In this document: one piece after another, positions 6,698 to 14,822 of the stretch
How positions within the stretch are numbered: the first letter of the stretch is position 1
Layout: every line of letters begins with the position of its first letter
Assembly (NCBI RefSeq): GCF_000719475.1
Contig: NZ_JOGO01000072.1
Coordinates: 1 to 29,867 of the forward strand
DNA length: 29,867 nt
Direction: 5' to 3'
From: Streptomyces sp. NRRL F-5630
Lineage (GTDB): Bacteria > Actinomycetota > Actinomycetes > Streptomycetales > Streptomycetaceae
The notes under the pieces: model-generated
The model's database searches: none
The model's input: the letters and a program-made list of their open reading frames with translations, nothing else
Told to the model about the DNA's origin: nothing
Program-made: the position numbers and the translations under genes

Positions 6698-8110
6698 ATG
6701 AACTCCGCCCCTTCCGCCACCCCCGCCGCGCCGCCGCTCGACACCGTCCTGGCCAGGGCGACGGCCGCGGCCGAACGGTTCCGTACCTCCTCCTCGGCCG
6801 ACCGCGCCCGGCTGCTGACCGTGCTCGCCGACGCGCTCGACGCCGCCGCGGACCGGCTGCTCCCCGTCGCCCACCGCGAGACGCACCTGCCCGAGGCCCG
6901 GCTCGTCGGCGAACTCGCCCGCACCACCTTCCAGTGCCGGCTGTTCGCCGACCGCCTCGCCTCCGGCGCCCTGGACGAGGCCCGCATCGACCACGCCGAC
7001 CCCGACTGGCCGATGGGCGCCCGCCCCGACATCCGCCGCACCACCGTGCCGCTCGGCCCCGTCCTGGTCTTCGCCGCGAGCAACTTCCCCTTCGCGTTCA
7101 GCGTGCTGGGCGGCGACACGGTCAGCGCGCTCGCCGCGGGCTGCCCCGTCGTCGTCAAGGCCCACCCCGGGCACCCCGAACTGTCCCGCCTCACCGCGTC
7201 CGTCGCCACGGCGGCCCTCGCCGAAGCGGGCGCCGCTCCCGACCTGCTCCAGCTCATCGAAGGGGAGCGGGAGGGCGCCGACGCCGTACGCGACCACCGG
7301 ATCAAGGCCGTCGGCTTCACCGGGTCCACGCGCGGCGGGCACTACCTCTTCCAGCTCGCGGCCGGGCGTCCCGACCCCATCCCGTTCTACGGCGAACTCG
7401 GCTCCACCAACCCGGTCGTGGTCACCCCCGCCGGGTGGGCCGAACGCGGCGCGGACATCGCCGGCGGGTTCGCCGCGTCCTTCACCCTCGGCTCCGGGCA
7501 GTTCTGCACCCAGCCCGGTGTGGTGTTCGTCCCCGACGCCGACGCCTTCCTCGCGGCCCTGCCGCCGCTCGCCGCCGGTCCGATGCTCGACGAGCGCATC
7601 GCCACCGGCTACGCGACCGCTCTCGACGACCTCGCCGCCCAGGACGGCGTGAGTGTCGCCGCGCGCACTCCGGGCGGCGAGGGGCTCCCCGACGTCGCGC
7701 TGCTGCGGACCACCACCGAGGCCGTGCGCGCCACCCCCTCGCTCCTCTCCACGGAGGTCTTCGGCCCGGCCTCGCTCCTCGTCGAGTACGGCACCCTGGA
7801 CGAGGTCGAGGACGCCCTCAGGGAGTTCGGGGGCACCCTGACCGGCACCGTCCAGGGGGGCCACGCGCTCGACGAGGACGGACTGCGGATGCTCGACGTC
7901 CTCACCCGGCACGCCGGGCGCGTCATCTGGAACGAATGGCCCACCGGGGTCACCGTCAGCGACGCGCAGCAGCACGGCGGCCCCTGGCCCGCCTCGACGG
8001 CGCCCACCACCACCTCCGTCGGGACAGCGGCCGTGGACCGCTTCCGCCGCCCGGTCGCCTTCCAGAACGTCCCCCAGCAGGGCCTCCCGCCCGCCGTCCG
8101 GGACCGCTAG
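6698..8110 (+). CDS. NADP-type aldehyde dehydrogenase, 2-oxoglutarate semialdehyde dehydrogenase-like
   Basis: A 470-aa ALDH-superfamily enzyme. Catalytic residues are intact: Cys C270 in SGQFCTQPG, general-base Glu E233 in GELGSTNP, oxyanion Asn N129 in ASNFPFAF, cofactor Lys K154 in VVVKAHPGHP, and GFTGS at 206-210. The ASNFPFAFSVLGGD segment and the long Gly/Ala-rich GDTVSALAAGCP stretch are typical of the 2-oxoglutarate semialdehyde dehydrogenases in hydroxyproline and sugar-acid breakdown. The product would be 2-oxoglutarate, entering the TCA cycle. The gene lies 20 nt after the regulator stop and is probably co-transcribed with it. Family assignment is firm; the specific substrate is inferred from resemblance and from the adjacent lyase. 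Confidence 0.85.
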   Translation: MNSAPSATPAAPPLDTVLARATAAAERFRTSSSADRARLLTVLADALDAAADRLLPVAHRETHLPEARLVGELARTTFQCRLFADRLASGALDEARIDHADPDWPMGARPDIRRTTVPLGPVLVFAASNFPFAFSVLGGDTVSALAAGCPVVVKAHPGHPELSRLTASVATAALAEAGAAPDLLQLIEGEREGADAVRDHRIKAVGFTGSTRGGHYLFQLAAGRPDPIPFYGELGSTNPVVVTPAGWAERGADIAGGFAASFTLGSGQFCTQPGVVFVPDADAFLAALPPLAAGPMLDERIATGYATALDDLAAQDGVSVAARTPGGEGLPDVALLRTTTEAVRATPSLLSTEVFGPASLLVEYGTLDEVEDALREFGGTLTGTVQGGHALDEDGLRMLDVLTRHAGRVIWNEWPTGVTVSDAQQHGGPWPASTAPTTTSVGTAAVDRFRRPVAFQNVPQQGLPPAVRDR

Positions 8111-8145
8111 GGGGCGGGAACCGCGAGGTGGTGCACGCGGGTGCG

Positions 8146-8182
8146 GGGCGGTGTCCGTCCAGTCCTCTGCGCGGACCCGCCC
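8146..8182. terminator. Imperfect hairpin between convergent genes
   Basis: GGGCGG (8146-8151) with TCCG (8154-8157) can pair with CGGA (8172-8175) and CCGCCC (8177-8182), with small internal bulges. It sits in the 71-bp convergent gap between the aldehyde dehydrogenase and the dehydratase-like gene, and overlaps the end of the latter by one base. It may serve both directions. Confidence 0.5.
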
Positions 8183-9177
8183 TACCGCCCCTCCACCACG
8201 GGGCTCAGCCCGCGCAGCGGCTCCCACCAGGCGCGGTGGCTCGCGTACCAGTGGATCGTCTCGCGCAGGCCCGTCGCGAGATCGACGCGGGGGCGCCAGC
8301 CCAGTTCCGCGCGCAGCTTCGAGGAGTCCAGCAGGTAGCGGCGGTCGTGTCCCGGGCGGTCCGGCACCGTGCGCAACAGGGAGAGGGGCAGGCCGAGTTC
8401 ACCGAGGACGCGCTCCGCGAGGGCGCCCACGCTCAGCTCGGTCCCCGTCCCCACGTGGTACGTCTCGCCGATGCGCCCGGCGTGCAGCACCGCGGCGATC
8501 GCCCGGACGTGGTCGCGCACGTGGATCCACTCGCGGCGGTGCTCGCGCGAGGCGTAGACGGGCAGGTCGAGGCCGTCGAGGGCGCGGGTCGTGAAGAGCG
8601 GGAGCACCTTCTCGGGGAACTGGTGCGAACCGTAGTTGTTCGCCGAGTTCGTCAGCGTCACGGGCAGCCCGTACGTCTCGTGGTAGGCGCGCACCGCGTG
8701 GTCCGCCCCCGCCTTGCTCGCGCTGTACGGCGTGCGCGGCCGGTAGGGGGACTCCTCCGTGAACGCCTCCTCCGCGTCCAGCGCCAGGTCCCCGTACACC
8801 TCGCACGTCGAGACGTGGTGGAAACGCGCGACGCCGAGCCTTCGGCACGCCTCCAGGAGGGTCTGCGTGCCGAGCACGTTCGTCCGGAAGAAGCGGTCGG
8901 GGGCGAGCACGGCGAGGCTGTTGTGCGACTCGGCGGCGAAGTTCACGACGACCTCGACACGGTGCTCGGCGAGGGTACGGGTCACCAGCGGGCCGTCCGC
9001 GATGTCCCCCCGCACGAACGTGATCCGGTCCGCGACGTCCGCGAGGTTGGCGCGCACGCCCGCGTAGGTGAGGGCGTCGAAGGCGACGAGGGAGTCCTCC
9101 GGGTGTTTCTCCAGCCAGTAGCGGGTGAAGTGCGAACCGACGAAACCGGCCGCGCCGGTGACGAGCAGGGAGGTCAT
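8182..9177 (-). CDS. dNDP-sugar 4,6-dehydratase-like extended SDR with altered active site
   Basis: A 331-aa extended short-chain dehydrogenase close to dTDP-glucose 4,6-dehydratases (RmlB type). The NAD site GAAGFVG is at 8-14, catalytic Tyr/Lys are Y151 and K155 (YSASK), and NYGSHQFPEK and REWIHVRDH are sugar-nucleotide segments typical of the group. The usual T-D-E-V-Y-G active-site motif reads TCEVYG (124-129): Cys125 replaces the Asp that protonates the leaving hydroxyl, while Glu126 remains. The enzyme may therefore be a slow dehydratase or catalyse a different step. I used ATG 9177, which has AGGAG upstream, rather than the longer frame. It starts 22 nt after the prpR stop and is probably co-transcribed with it. 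No other deoxysugar gene is visible. Confidence 0.85.
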   Translation of the reverse strand: MTSLLVTGAAGFVGSHFTRYWLEKHPEDSLVAFDALTYAGVRANLADVADRITFVRGDIADGPLVTRTLAEHRVEVVVNFAAESHNSLAVLAPDRFFRTNVLGTQTLLEACRRLGVARFHHVSTCEVYGDLALDAEEAFTEESPYRPRTPYSASKAGADHAVRAYHETYGLPVTLTNSANNYGSHQFPEKVLPLFTTRALDGLDLPVYASREHRREWIHVRDHVRAIAAVLHAGRIGETYHVGTGTELSVGALAERVLGELGLPLSLLRTVPDRPGHDRRYLLDSSKLRAELGWRPRVDLATGLRETIHWYASHRAWWEPLRGLSPVVEGR

Positions 9178-9199
9178 GCGCGGGCGCTCCTGGTGGGGG

Positions 9200-10663
9200 T
9201 CATGCGAAGGTGTTCCTGACGGGGCCTGGGGCGTCGCTGCGCACCTGGTACGGGACGGTGGTGCGCCGGTCGGGGTCGATCGCGAGCAGTCCACCCGCCG
9301 GGGGTCTCGCCCGCTGCGCGCAGTCGCGGCGCTCGCAGATCCGGCAGCCCAGGCCGATCGGGGTCGCGGCGCGCGGGTCGTCGAGCGCGATGCCCTCCGC
9401 GTAGACGAGGCGGTGCGCGTGGCGCAGTTCGCAGCCGAGCGCGAGCGCGAACTCGGCGCGCGGCGCGTGGTGCCCGAGCCCGCCCCGCACCAGCGTGCGC
9501 GCGATCCAGAAGTACCGCTTGCCGTCCGGCATCTCCGCGACCTGCGTGAGGATGCGGCCGGGCGCCGAGAACGCCTCGTACACCGTCCACAGCGGGCACG
9601 TGCCGCCGAGCCGCGAGAAGTGGAACGCCGTCGCCGACTGCCGCTTGGAGATGTTCCCCGCGCGGTCCACGCGCAGGAACGAGAAGGGCACCCCGCGGCG
9701 GCCCTCGCGCTGGAGGGTGCTCAGGCGATGGCACGCCGTCTCGAAGCCGACACCGAAGCGCGCCGACAGCAACTCGATGTCGTAGCGCGTCTCCTCCGCC
9801 GCCTGGTGGAAGGTCCCGTACGGCATGAGGAGAGCGCCCGCGAAGTAGTTCGCGAGCCCTATCCGGGCGAGTGTCACCGAGCCGGGCGAGGTGAGGCGCG
9901 ACTCGTCGCGCGCGAGCTCGCCGAGCAGAGCGCCCTGTTCGAGGAGCGCGAGCTGGGTCGCGAGCTGGAAGGCGCGCTGGCCCTCCGTGAGCCACGGCGA
10001 GAGGAAGAGCCGACGGGTCTCCGCGTCGAAGCGGCGGGCGTCGGCGGTCCTGCCGGGCGCGGCGGTGAGGACACGGACGCGGTGGCGCGTGGCCAGGTGC
10101 GCCGTGAGCGGGTCGGCGCAGCGGCCGGGGGCGAGGCCGAGGGCCTCGGCGGTCCGCTCGGCGGCGGCGTCGATGGGGGCGAAGTGGTTGTGGTGCGCGT
10201 AGAAGAAGTCCCGCACCTCGTCGTGCGGCTCCCCAGAGGGCGGGGGAGGGGAGTCCGAGCCGGGGCCTGCGAGCACCGCGGCCTGCTCGGCGGCGTCCCG
10301 GTAGCGGCGGTGCAGCGCGACGAGGGCGCGGGCGAGGTCGGGGTGGTCGCGCACCGCCTCCGCGATCTCCTCGGGCGGGGGCGACTCGATGCCGCTCGCC
10401 TCGTCCGCGAGCGCCGCGCGCACGTCGGTCGTGAGGCGGGCCTCGTCGGCGACCGAGAAGTACTCGGCGCCGACCCCGAAGACCTCCTCCAGGCGCAGCA
10501 GCACCGGGACGGTGAGCGGGCGCTGGCCCTGCTCGATCTGGTTGGCGTAGCTCGTCGAGATGCCCAGCGCGCGGGCCATCTCGACCTGGTTGAGGCCCCG
10601 CTCGCGGCGCAGCCTGCGCAGCTTGGCGTGCGCGTACAGCTTGCCGTGCCTGCTGCCGGCCAT
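9200..10663 (-). CDS. prpR: PrpR/RamB-type regulator of the methylcitrate cycle
   Basis: A 487-aa regulator with an N-terminal XRE-type helix-turn-helix (about residues 9-65; NQVEMARALGISTSYANQIE), a central domain, and a long ScfR-type short-chain acyl-CoA-sensing C-terminal part. Four cysteines near the C-terminus (C411, C440, C443, C448; GCRICERRDC) could hold an iron-sulfur cluster, as reported for mycobacterial PrpR. Homologues sense propionyl-CoA or other acyl-CoAs and control prpDBC, glyoxylate-cycle or acetate genes. The divergent prpDBC operon makes PrpR the best name. ATG 10663 is preceded by GAGGAGG; the frame extends to 10903 but only through the promoter region. TTCGCA-type repeats in the shared intergenic region are likely binding sites and could allow self-regulation. 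Confidence 0.9.
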   Translation of the reverse strand: MAGSRHGKLYAHAKLRRLRRERGLNQVEMARALGISTSYANQIEQGQRPLTVPVLLRLEEVFGVGAEYFSVADEARLTTDVRAALADEASGIESPPPEEIAEAVRDHPDLARALVALHRRYRDAAEQAAVLAGPGSDSPPPPSGEPHDEVRDFFYAHHNHFAPIDAAAERTAEALGLAPGRCADPLTAHLATRHRVRVLTAAPGRTADARRFDAETRRLFLSPWLTEGQRAFQLATQLALLEQGALLGELARDESRLTSPGSVTLARIGLANYFAGALLMPYGTFHQAAEETRYDIELLSARFGVGFETACHRLSTLQREGRRGVPFSFLRVDRAGNISKRQSATAFHFSRLGGTCPLWTVYEAFSAPGRILTQVAEMPDGKRYFWIARTLVRGGLGHHAPRAEFALALGCELRHAHRLVYAEGIALDDPRAATPIGLGCRICERRDCAQRARPPAGGLLAIDPDRRTTVPYQVRSDAPGPVRNTFA

Positions 10664-10784
10664 GCCCCGTGCCTCCTCGCGTGCTGCCCCGCCCCCGTGT
10701 CCACGGCTGTCCACGGCGCGCCCGTACTCGCCGCGCGCTCCCCTCGTCCACCGTGCGCCCCCGTCCTCGTGAGGAGACGCCTTT

Positions 10785-10792
10785 TTTGCGAA
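10785..10792. promoter_or_regulatory. Candidate PrpR site A
   Basis: TTTGCGAA, with TTCGCAAAA on the other strand, resembles the TTTGCAAA-type sites described for actinobacterial PrpR/RamB proteins. It lies upstream of both divergent genes. Assignment rests on motif similarity and gene context only. Confidence 0.45.
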
Positions 10793-10857
10793 GGGCGGTT
10801 CCGCTCCCCGCGAGAAGCCGCCGCCCCGGTGGCCCGCAAGCCCTTGTGAATTTACCA

Positions 10858-10875
10858 TTCGCAGATTTCGCAGAA
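10858..10875. promoter_or_regulatory. Candidate PrpR tandem site B
   Basis: TTCGCAGA at 10858-10865 is followed at once by TTTCGCAGAA, so TTCGCAGA occurs twice, 9 bp apart. The repeats share the TTCGCA core with site A (on its minus strand) and lie beside a possible prpR -10 sequence. This fits regulator binding with autoregulation. Confidence 0.5.
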
Positions 10876-10983
10876 CCGTTCGTGGCGGCTGTACGGATTC
10901 CACACCCCTACGGGCTGGTAACCGGCGGCTCGGGCGGGCAGGGTTGATGATCTCAGTTACGTACCGTCTTCGTGAGGAGTCCT

Positions 10984-12495
10984 GTGATCGAGCACCACGT
11001 CCGCGTGCACCCCAGTGCGGACCGCCTGCCCCGTGAGGACCAGCTGGCCTGGAAGCTCGCCACCGTCGCCACCGGCACCGTCGAGCCCGACCCCGAGAGC
11101 GCCGCGATGGCCGTCAACCGGGTCATCGACAACGCCTCGGTCGCCATGGCCTCGCTCGTCCGCCGCCCCGTCGCCGTCGCCCGGGCCCAGGCCCTCGCGC
11201 ACCGCGCGGGCACCCCGGGCACCGGGGCGCGGGTCTTCGGCGCGCAGGGCCGGGTCAGCCCCGAGTGGGCGGCGTGGGCGAACGGCACCGCGGTGCGCGA
11301 GCTGGACTTCCACGACACCTACCTCGCCGCCGACTACTCGCACCCCGGCGACAACATCCCGCCGATCCTCGCCGTGGCCCAGCACACCGGGCGCACCGGC
11401 GAGGACGTGCTCCGCGGCGTCGTCGCCGCGTACGAGCTGCACGTCGCGCTCGTCAAGGGCATCTGCCTGCACGCGCACCGCATCGACCACGTCGCGCACC
11501 TCAGCGCCGCGACCGCGGGCGGTCTCGGCGCGCTCCTGCGACTGCCCACCGAGACCGTCTACCAGGCGATCCAGCAGGCCGTGCACACGACGACGGCCAC
11601 CCGCCAGTCCCGCAAGGGCGAGATCTCCAGCTGGAAGGCGTACGCCCCGGCCTTCGCCGGCAAGGCCGCGATCGAGGCCGTCGACCGCGCGATGCGCGGC
11701 GAGACCTCCCCCTCGCCGATCTACGAGGGCGAGGACGGCTTCCTCGCCTGGATGCTCGACGGCCCCGGCTCCGACTACACGGTGTGGCTGCCGGAGGCGG
11801 GCGAGGCCCGGCGCGGCATCCTCGACACGTACACCAAGGAGCACTCCGCCGAGTACCAGGCGCAGGCGCTCATCGACCTCGCCCGCCGCATGGGCGAGAA
11901 GATCCCGCTCGACCGCGTCGCCTCGGTCGTGCTCCACACGAGCCACCACACCCACAACGTCATCGGCTCCGGTGCCAACGACCCCCAGAAGTACGACCCG
12001 AAGGCGAGCCGCGAGACGCTCGACCACTCGATTCCGTACATCTTCGCCGTCGCCCTCCAGGACCGCGCCTGGCACCACGAGCGCTCCTACGCGCCCGAGC
12101 GCGCCGCGCGCCCCGACACGATCGCGCTGTGGCAGAAGATCACCACGGTCGAGGACCCCGAGTGGACCCGCCGCTACCACGACCCGGACCCGCAGCAGCG
12201 CGCCTTCGGCGCCCGGGCAGAGGTCACGCTCGACGACGGCACCGTCATCGAGGACGAGCTGGGCGTGGCCGACGCGCACCCGGCCGGGGCCCGGCCCTTC
12301 GACCGCCCCGCCTACCAGGGCAAGTTCCGCACCCTCGCCGAGAACATCGTCACGCCCGAGGCGCAGGACCGCTTCCTCGGCGCGGCCGAGCACCTCGCCG
12401 AGCTGAGCGCGAGCGACCTCGACGGTCTCTTCCCCGAGGTCGACACCGAAGCCGTCGCCGCCTACGACGCGAAGCTGCCGAAGGGCGTCTTCTGA
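10984..12495 (+). CDS. prpD: 2-methylcitrate dehydratase (MmgE/PrpD family)
   Basis: A protein of about 503 aa, full length for PrpD, that dehydrates 2-methylcitrate to 2-methylaconitate in the methylcitrate cycle, a cytosolic route turning propionyl-CoA into pyruvate and succinate. Recognisable MmgE/PrpD segments are [10 protein letters not shown] near the N-terminus, [18 protein letters not shown] in the substrate region, [17 protein letters not shown] in the middle, and [16 protein letters not shown] in the C-terminal half. I prefer GTG 10984, which has AGGAG four nt upstream, over GTG 10972, which would put that AGGAG inside the coding sequence. It is first in the prpD-prpB-prpC operon and divergent from prpR. 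Its stop TGA overlaps the ATG of a 21-codon ORF. The gene should be induced by propionate through PrpR. Confidence 0.93.
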   Translation: MIEHHVRVHPSADRLPREDQLAWKLATVATGTVEPDPESAAMAVNRVIDNASVAMASLVRRPVAVARAQALAHRAGTPGTGARVFGAQGRVSPEWAAWANGTAVRELDFHDTYLAADYSHPGDNIPPILAVAQHTGRTGEDVLRGVVAAYELHVALVKGICLHAHRIDHVAHLSAATAGGLGALLRLPTETVYQAIQQAVHTTTATRQSRKGEISSWKAYAPAFAGKAAIEAVDRAMRGETSPSPIYEGEDGFLAWMLDGPGSDYTVWLPEAGEARRGILDTYTKEHSAEYQAQALIDLARRMGEKIPLDRVASVVLHTSHHTHNVIGSGANDPQKYDPKASRETLDHSIPYIFAVALQDRAWHHERSYAPERAARPDTIALWQKITTVEDPEWTRRYHDPDPQQRAFGARAEVTLDDGTVIEDELGVADAHPAGARPFDRPAYQGKFRTLAENIVTPEAQDRFLGAAEHLAELSASDLDGLFPEVDTEAVAAYDAKLPKGVF

Positions 12496-12560
12496 TGCCC
12501 GGCACCCGCCTGAGGCGTACCAGCACCTGCACCTGCACGAAGCGGAAGGACCCGTCCTGA
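12495..12560 (+). CDS. Possible 21-residue coupling ORF between prpD and prpB
   Basis: A 22-codon frame starts with an ATG that overlaps the prpD stop (TGATG, 12493-12497). It ends with a TGA whose last base is the A of the prpB ATG (TGATG again). The product would be a basic, Thr- and Cys-containing peptide with the core TSTCTCTKRK. It matches no family I know. The exact double overlap suggests that it passes ribosomes from prpD to prpB. A non-functional chance frame is the alternative. Confidence 0.35.
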   Translation: MPGTRLRRTSTCTCTKRKDPS

Positions 12561-13465
12561 TGCTGCACACCCGTACCACCCCGGCCCAGCGGCGGCGCGC
12601 CCTGCGCGAGCGGCTCGCGACGGGCCGCCTGCTCCAGATGCCGGGCGCGATCAACCCGCTCTCGGCGAAGCTCATCGAGGACACGGGCTTCGAGGCCGCG
12701 TACCTCTCCGGCGCGGTCCTCGCCGCCGACCTCGGGCTGCCGGACATCGGCCTGACGACCGTCACCGAGATCGCCGCGCGCGCCCAGCAGACGACGCGCG
12801 CCACCGACCTCCCCGTCCTCATCGACGCCGACACCGGCTTCGGCGAGCCCATGAACGCCGCGCGCACCGTCCAGCTCCTGGAGGACGCCGGGCTCGCCGG
12901 GCTCCACCTGGAGGACCAGGTCAACCCCAAGCGCTGCGGGCACCTCGACGGCAAATCCGTCGTCGAGCGCGACACCATGAGCCGCCGCCTGCGCGCCGCC
13001 GTCGACGCCCGTCGCGACCCGGACTTCCTGCTCATGGCCCGCACCGACGCGCGTGCCGTCGAGGGCCTGGAGGCCGCGATCGACCGCGCCAAGGCGTACG
13101 TCGACGCGGGGGCCGACGCGATCTTCCCCGAGGCGCTCGCGAACGAGGCCGAGTTCGAGGCGTTCCGCAAGGCCGTGGACGTCCCCCTGCTCGCCAACAT
13201 GACCGAGTTCGGCAAGGGCAAGCTGCTCACCGCGCGGGCCCTCGAAGACCTCGGCTACAACATCGCGCTCTACCCCGTGACGTTCCTGCGGCTCGCGATG
13301 GGCGCGGTCGAGGACGGACTGCGCACCGTCAAGGCGGAGGGCACGCAGGAATCGCTGCTGCCGAGGATGCAGACCCGCTCCAGGCTCTACGAACTCCTCG
13401 ACTACGAGGCGTACACGTCCTTCGACTCGGCGGTCTTCGACTTCACGCTCCCCCCGGGCGCCTGA
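12560..13465 (+). CDS. prpB: 2-methylisocitrate lyase
   Basis: A 301-aa isocitrate lyase/PEP mutase superfamily enzyme that splits 2-methylisocitrate into pyruvate and succinate. The family signature KRCGH with the catalytic Cys is at 124-128. The metal-binding region LIDADTGFGEP (87-97) and LHLEDQ (115-120) are intact, and RTDAR follows further on. Length is normal for PrpB. The ATG at 12560 has GGAAGGA about 10 nt upstream and overlaps the last base of the preceding mini-ORF stop. It is the middle gene of the prp operon. An oxaloacetate decarboxylase or PEP mutase role is less likely given the prpD and prpC neighbours. Confidence 0.95.
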   Translation: MLHTRTTPAQRRRALRERLATGRLLQMPGAINPLSAKLIEDTGFEAAYLSGAVLAADLGLPDIGLTTVTEIAARAQQTTRATDLPVLIDADTGFGEPMNAARTVQLLEDAGLAGLHLEDQVNPKRCGHLDGKSVVERDTMSRRLRAAVDARRDPDFLLMARTDARAVEGLEAAIDRAKAYVDAGADAIFPEALANEAEFEAFRKAVDVPLLANMTEFGKGKLLTARALEDLGYNIALYPVTFLRLAMGAVEDGLRTVKAEGTQESLLPRMQTRSRLYELLDYEAYTSFDSAVFDFTLPPGA

Positions 13466-13505
13466 GTCCCGCGGCCCGCGGCCGAGCCCGCCCCTGCGGC
13501 CCGCC

Positions 13506-13536
13506 GCCCGGGCGCCCCACCCACCGGCGCCCGGGC
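13506..13536 (+). terminator. Hairpin in the prpB-prpC gap
   Basis: Perfect 11-bp arms GCCCGGGCGCC (13506-13516) and GGCGCCCGGGC (13526-13536) enclose a 9-nt loop in the 133-bp prpB-prpC spacer. It could attenuate read-through or protect the prpDB part of the transcript from 3' decay, giving less prpC message than prpDB. Confidence 0.6.
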
Positions 13537-13598
13537 CCAGGGCCCCGTACCACGCCGTACCCACGCGGCACCCGAAACTCCTTCCGGAGGCACCACCC

Positions 13599-14729
13599 AT
13601 GACCAGCACCCCGGAGATCCACCGCGGCCTCGCCGGCGTCTACGCCGACACCACCGAAATCTCCACCGTCATCCAGGAGACCAACTCCCTCACCTACCGC
13701 GGCTACGCGGTGCAGGACCTCGCGGCGCACCACTCCTTCGAGGCCGTCTCCTACCTCCTGTGGCACGGCGAACTCCCCGACGAGAAGCAGCTCGCCGCGT
13801 TCGAGGCCGCCGAGCGCGCCCTGCGCCCGCTGAACCGCACCGAGTCCGAGCTCCTCGCCCGGCTGCCCGGGACGTGCCACCCGATGGACGTCCTGCGCAC
13901 CGCCGTGAGCCTCTTCGGCGCCGAGGACCCGCGCGAGGACGACAACGGCGAGGAGGCGAACCTCGCGAAGTCCCTGTCCCTCTTCGCGAAACTCCCGACC
14001 GTCGTCGCGGCCCACCAGCGCCGCCGCCGCGGCCTCGACCCGATCGCCCCGGACCCCGGGCTCGGCTACGCCGAGAACTTCTTCCACATGTGCTTCGGCG
14101 AGGTCCCGGACAAGGAGGTCGTTCGCTGCTTCGAGATCTCCCTCACGCTCTACGCCGAGCACAGCTTCAACGCCTCGACCTTCACCGCGCGCGTCGTCAC
14201 CTCGACGCTCTCCGACCTCTACAGCGCGGTCACCGGAGCGATCGGCGCGCTCAAGGGCCCCCTCCACGGCGGCGCCAACGAGGCCGTGATGGACATGCTC
14301 GACGAGGTGCGGGACCCGTCGGACGCGGCGCGCTGGCTCGACCAGGCGCTCGCCGAGAAGCGCAAGATCATGGGCTTCGGGCACCGCGTCTACAAGAACG
14401 GCGACTCACGCGTCCCGATCATGCAGGGCGCGCTCGACCGTCTCGTGGCGCAGAGCTACGACCCCGAGGCCCCGCGGCTGGACAAGCTCCACATGGCGCT
14501 GCGCGAGGCGATGTTCGAGCGCAAGCAGATCCACCCGAACCTGGACTACCCGGCCGGTCTCGCCTACCACCTCATGGGCTTCGACACCCCGCTCTTCACG
14601 CCCATCTTCGTGATGAGCCGCGTCACCGGGTGGACCGCGCACATCATCGAGCAGCTCTCGCACAACGCGCTGATCCGTCCGCTCGCCTCCTACGACGGCG
14701 TGGCACAGCGCGAGGTGCCGAAGGGCTGA
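13599..14729 (+). CDS. prpC: 2-methylcitrate synthase / citrate synthase
   Basis: A 376-aa citrate synthase-fold enzyme that condenses propionyl-CoA with oxaloacetate to 2-methylcitrate. Catalytic residues are visible: H223 in PLHGGANEA, H262 in the family signature GFGHRVYKNGDSR, and D316 in LDYPAGLAYH. The additional conserved AEHSFNAS is at 186-193. The length (about 375) matches the short bacterial 2-methylcitrate synthases rather than the longer hexameric citrate synthases. ATG 13599 has GGAGG 8 nt upstream. It is last in the prp operon, after a spacer with a strong hairpin, and is followed by a good terminator. Some members also use acetyl-CoA, so dual activity is possible. Confidence 0.93.
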   Translation: MTSTPEIHRGLAGVYADTTEISTVIQETNSLTYRGYAVQDLAAHHSFEAVSYLLWHGELPDEKQLAAFEAAERALRPLNRTESELLARLPGTCHPMDVLRTAVSLFGAEDPREDDNGEEANLAKSLSLFAKLPTVVAAHQRRRRGLDPIAPDPGLGYAENFFHMCFGEVPDKEVVRCFEISLTLYAEHSFNASTFTARVVTSTLSDLYSAVTGAIGALKGPLHGGANEAVMDMLDEVRDPSDAARWLDQALAEKRKIMGFGHRVYKNGDSRVPIMQGALDRLVAQSYDPEAPRLDKLHMALREAMFERKQIHPNLDYPAGLAYHLMGFDTPLFTPIFVMSRVTGWTAHIIEQLSHNALIRPLASYDGVAQREVPKG

Positions 14730-14735
14730 AAGACC

Positions 14736-14774
14736 GTCCGCCGGGCGGTGACGGGGAGGTCCCGCCCGGCGGAC
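14736..14774. terminator. Bidirectional terminator between prpC and metE
   Basis: Perfect 13-bp arms GTCCGCCGGGCGG (14736-14748) and CCGCCCGGCGGAC (14762-14774) lie in the 93-bp gap between the convergent prpC and metE genes. It has no U-tract. Its position suits termination in both directions. Confidence 0.8.
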
Positions 14775-14822
14775 ACGGGACGGGGCGGCACGCCTCGACG
14801 CGTCCCGCCCCGCCTCACGGGG

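Larger units (their letters stand above)
10664..10983. promoter_or_regulatory. prpR-prpD divergent control region
   Basis: A 320-bp gene-free region between the prpR and prpD starts. It holds TTTGCGAA at 10785-10792, the tandem pair of TTCGCA sites at 10858-10875, and an AT-rich patch around 10845-10860. In that patch TAAATT on the minus strand (10854-10849) could be the prpR -10 box. A TGTCCACGGC tandem pair lies at 10698-10717. The prpD promoter is not clear to me. Confidence 0.6.

Noticed and set aside
8182..9177. Deoxysugar or antibiotic biosynthetic cluster
   Set aside because: Only one sugar-nucleotide enzyme is present; no thymidylyltransferase, aminotransferase, glycosyltransferase or polyketide gene lies nearby.
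10698..10717. TGTCCACGGC tandem pair upstream of prpR as DnaA boxes
   Set aside because: It is only two units, diverges from the DnaA consensus at both ends, and is easily explained by chance in this GC-rich region.
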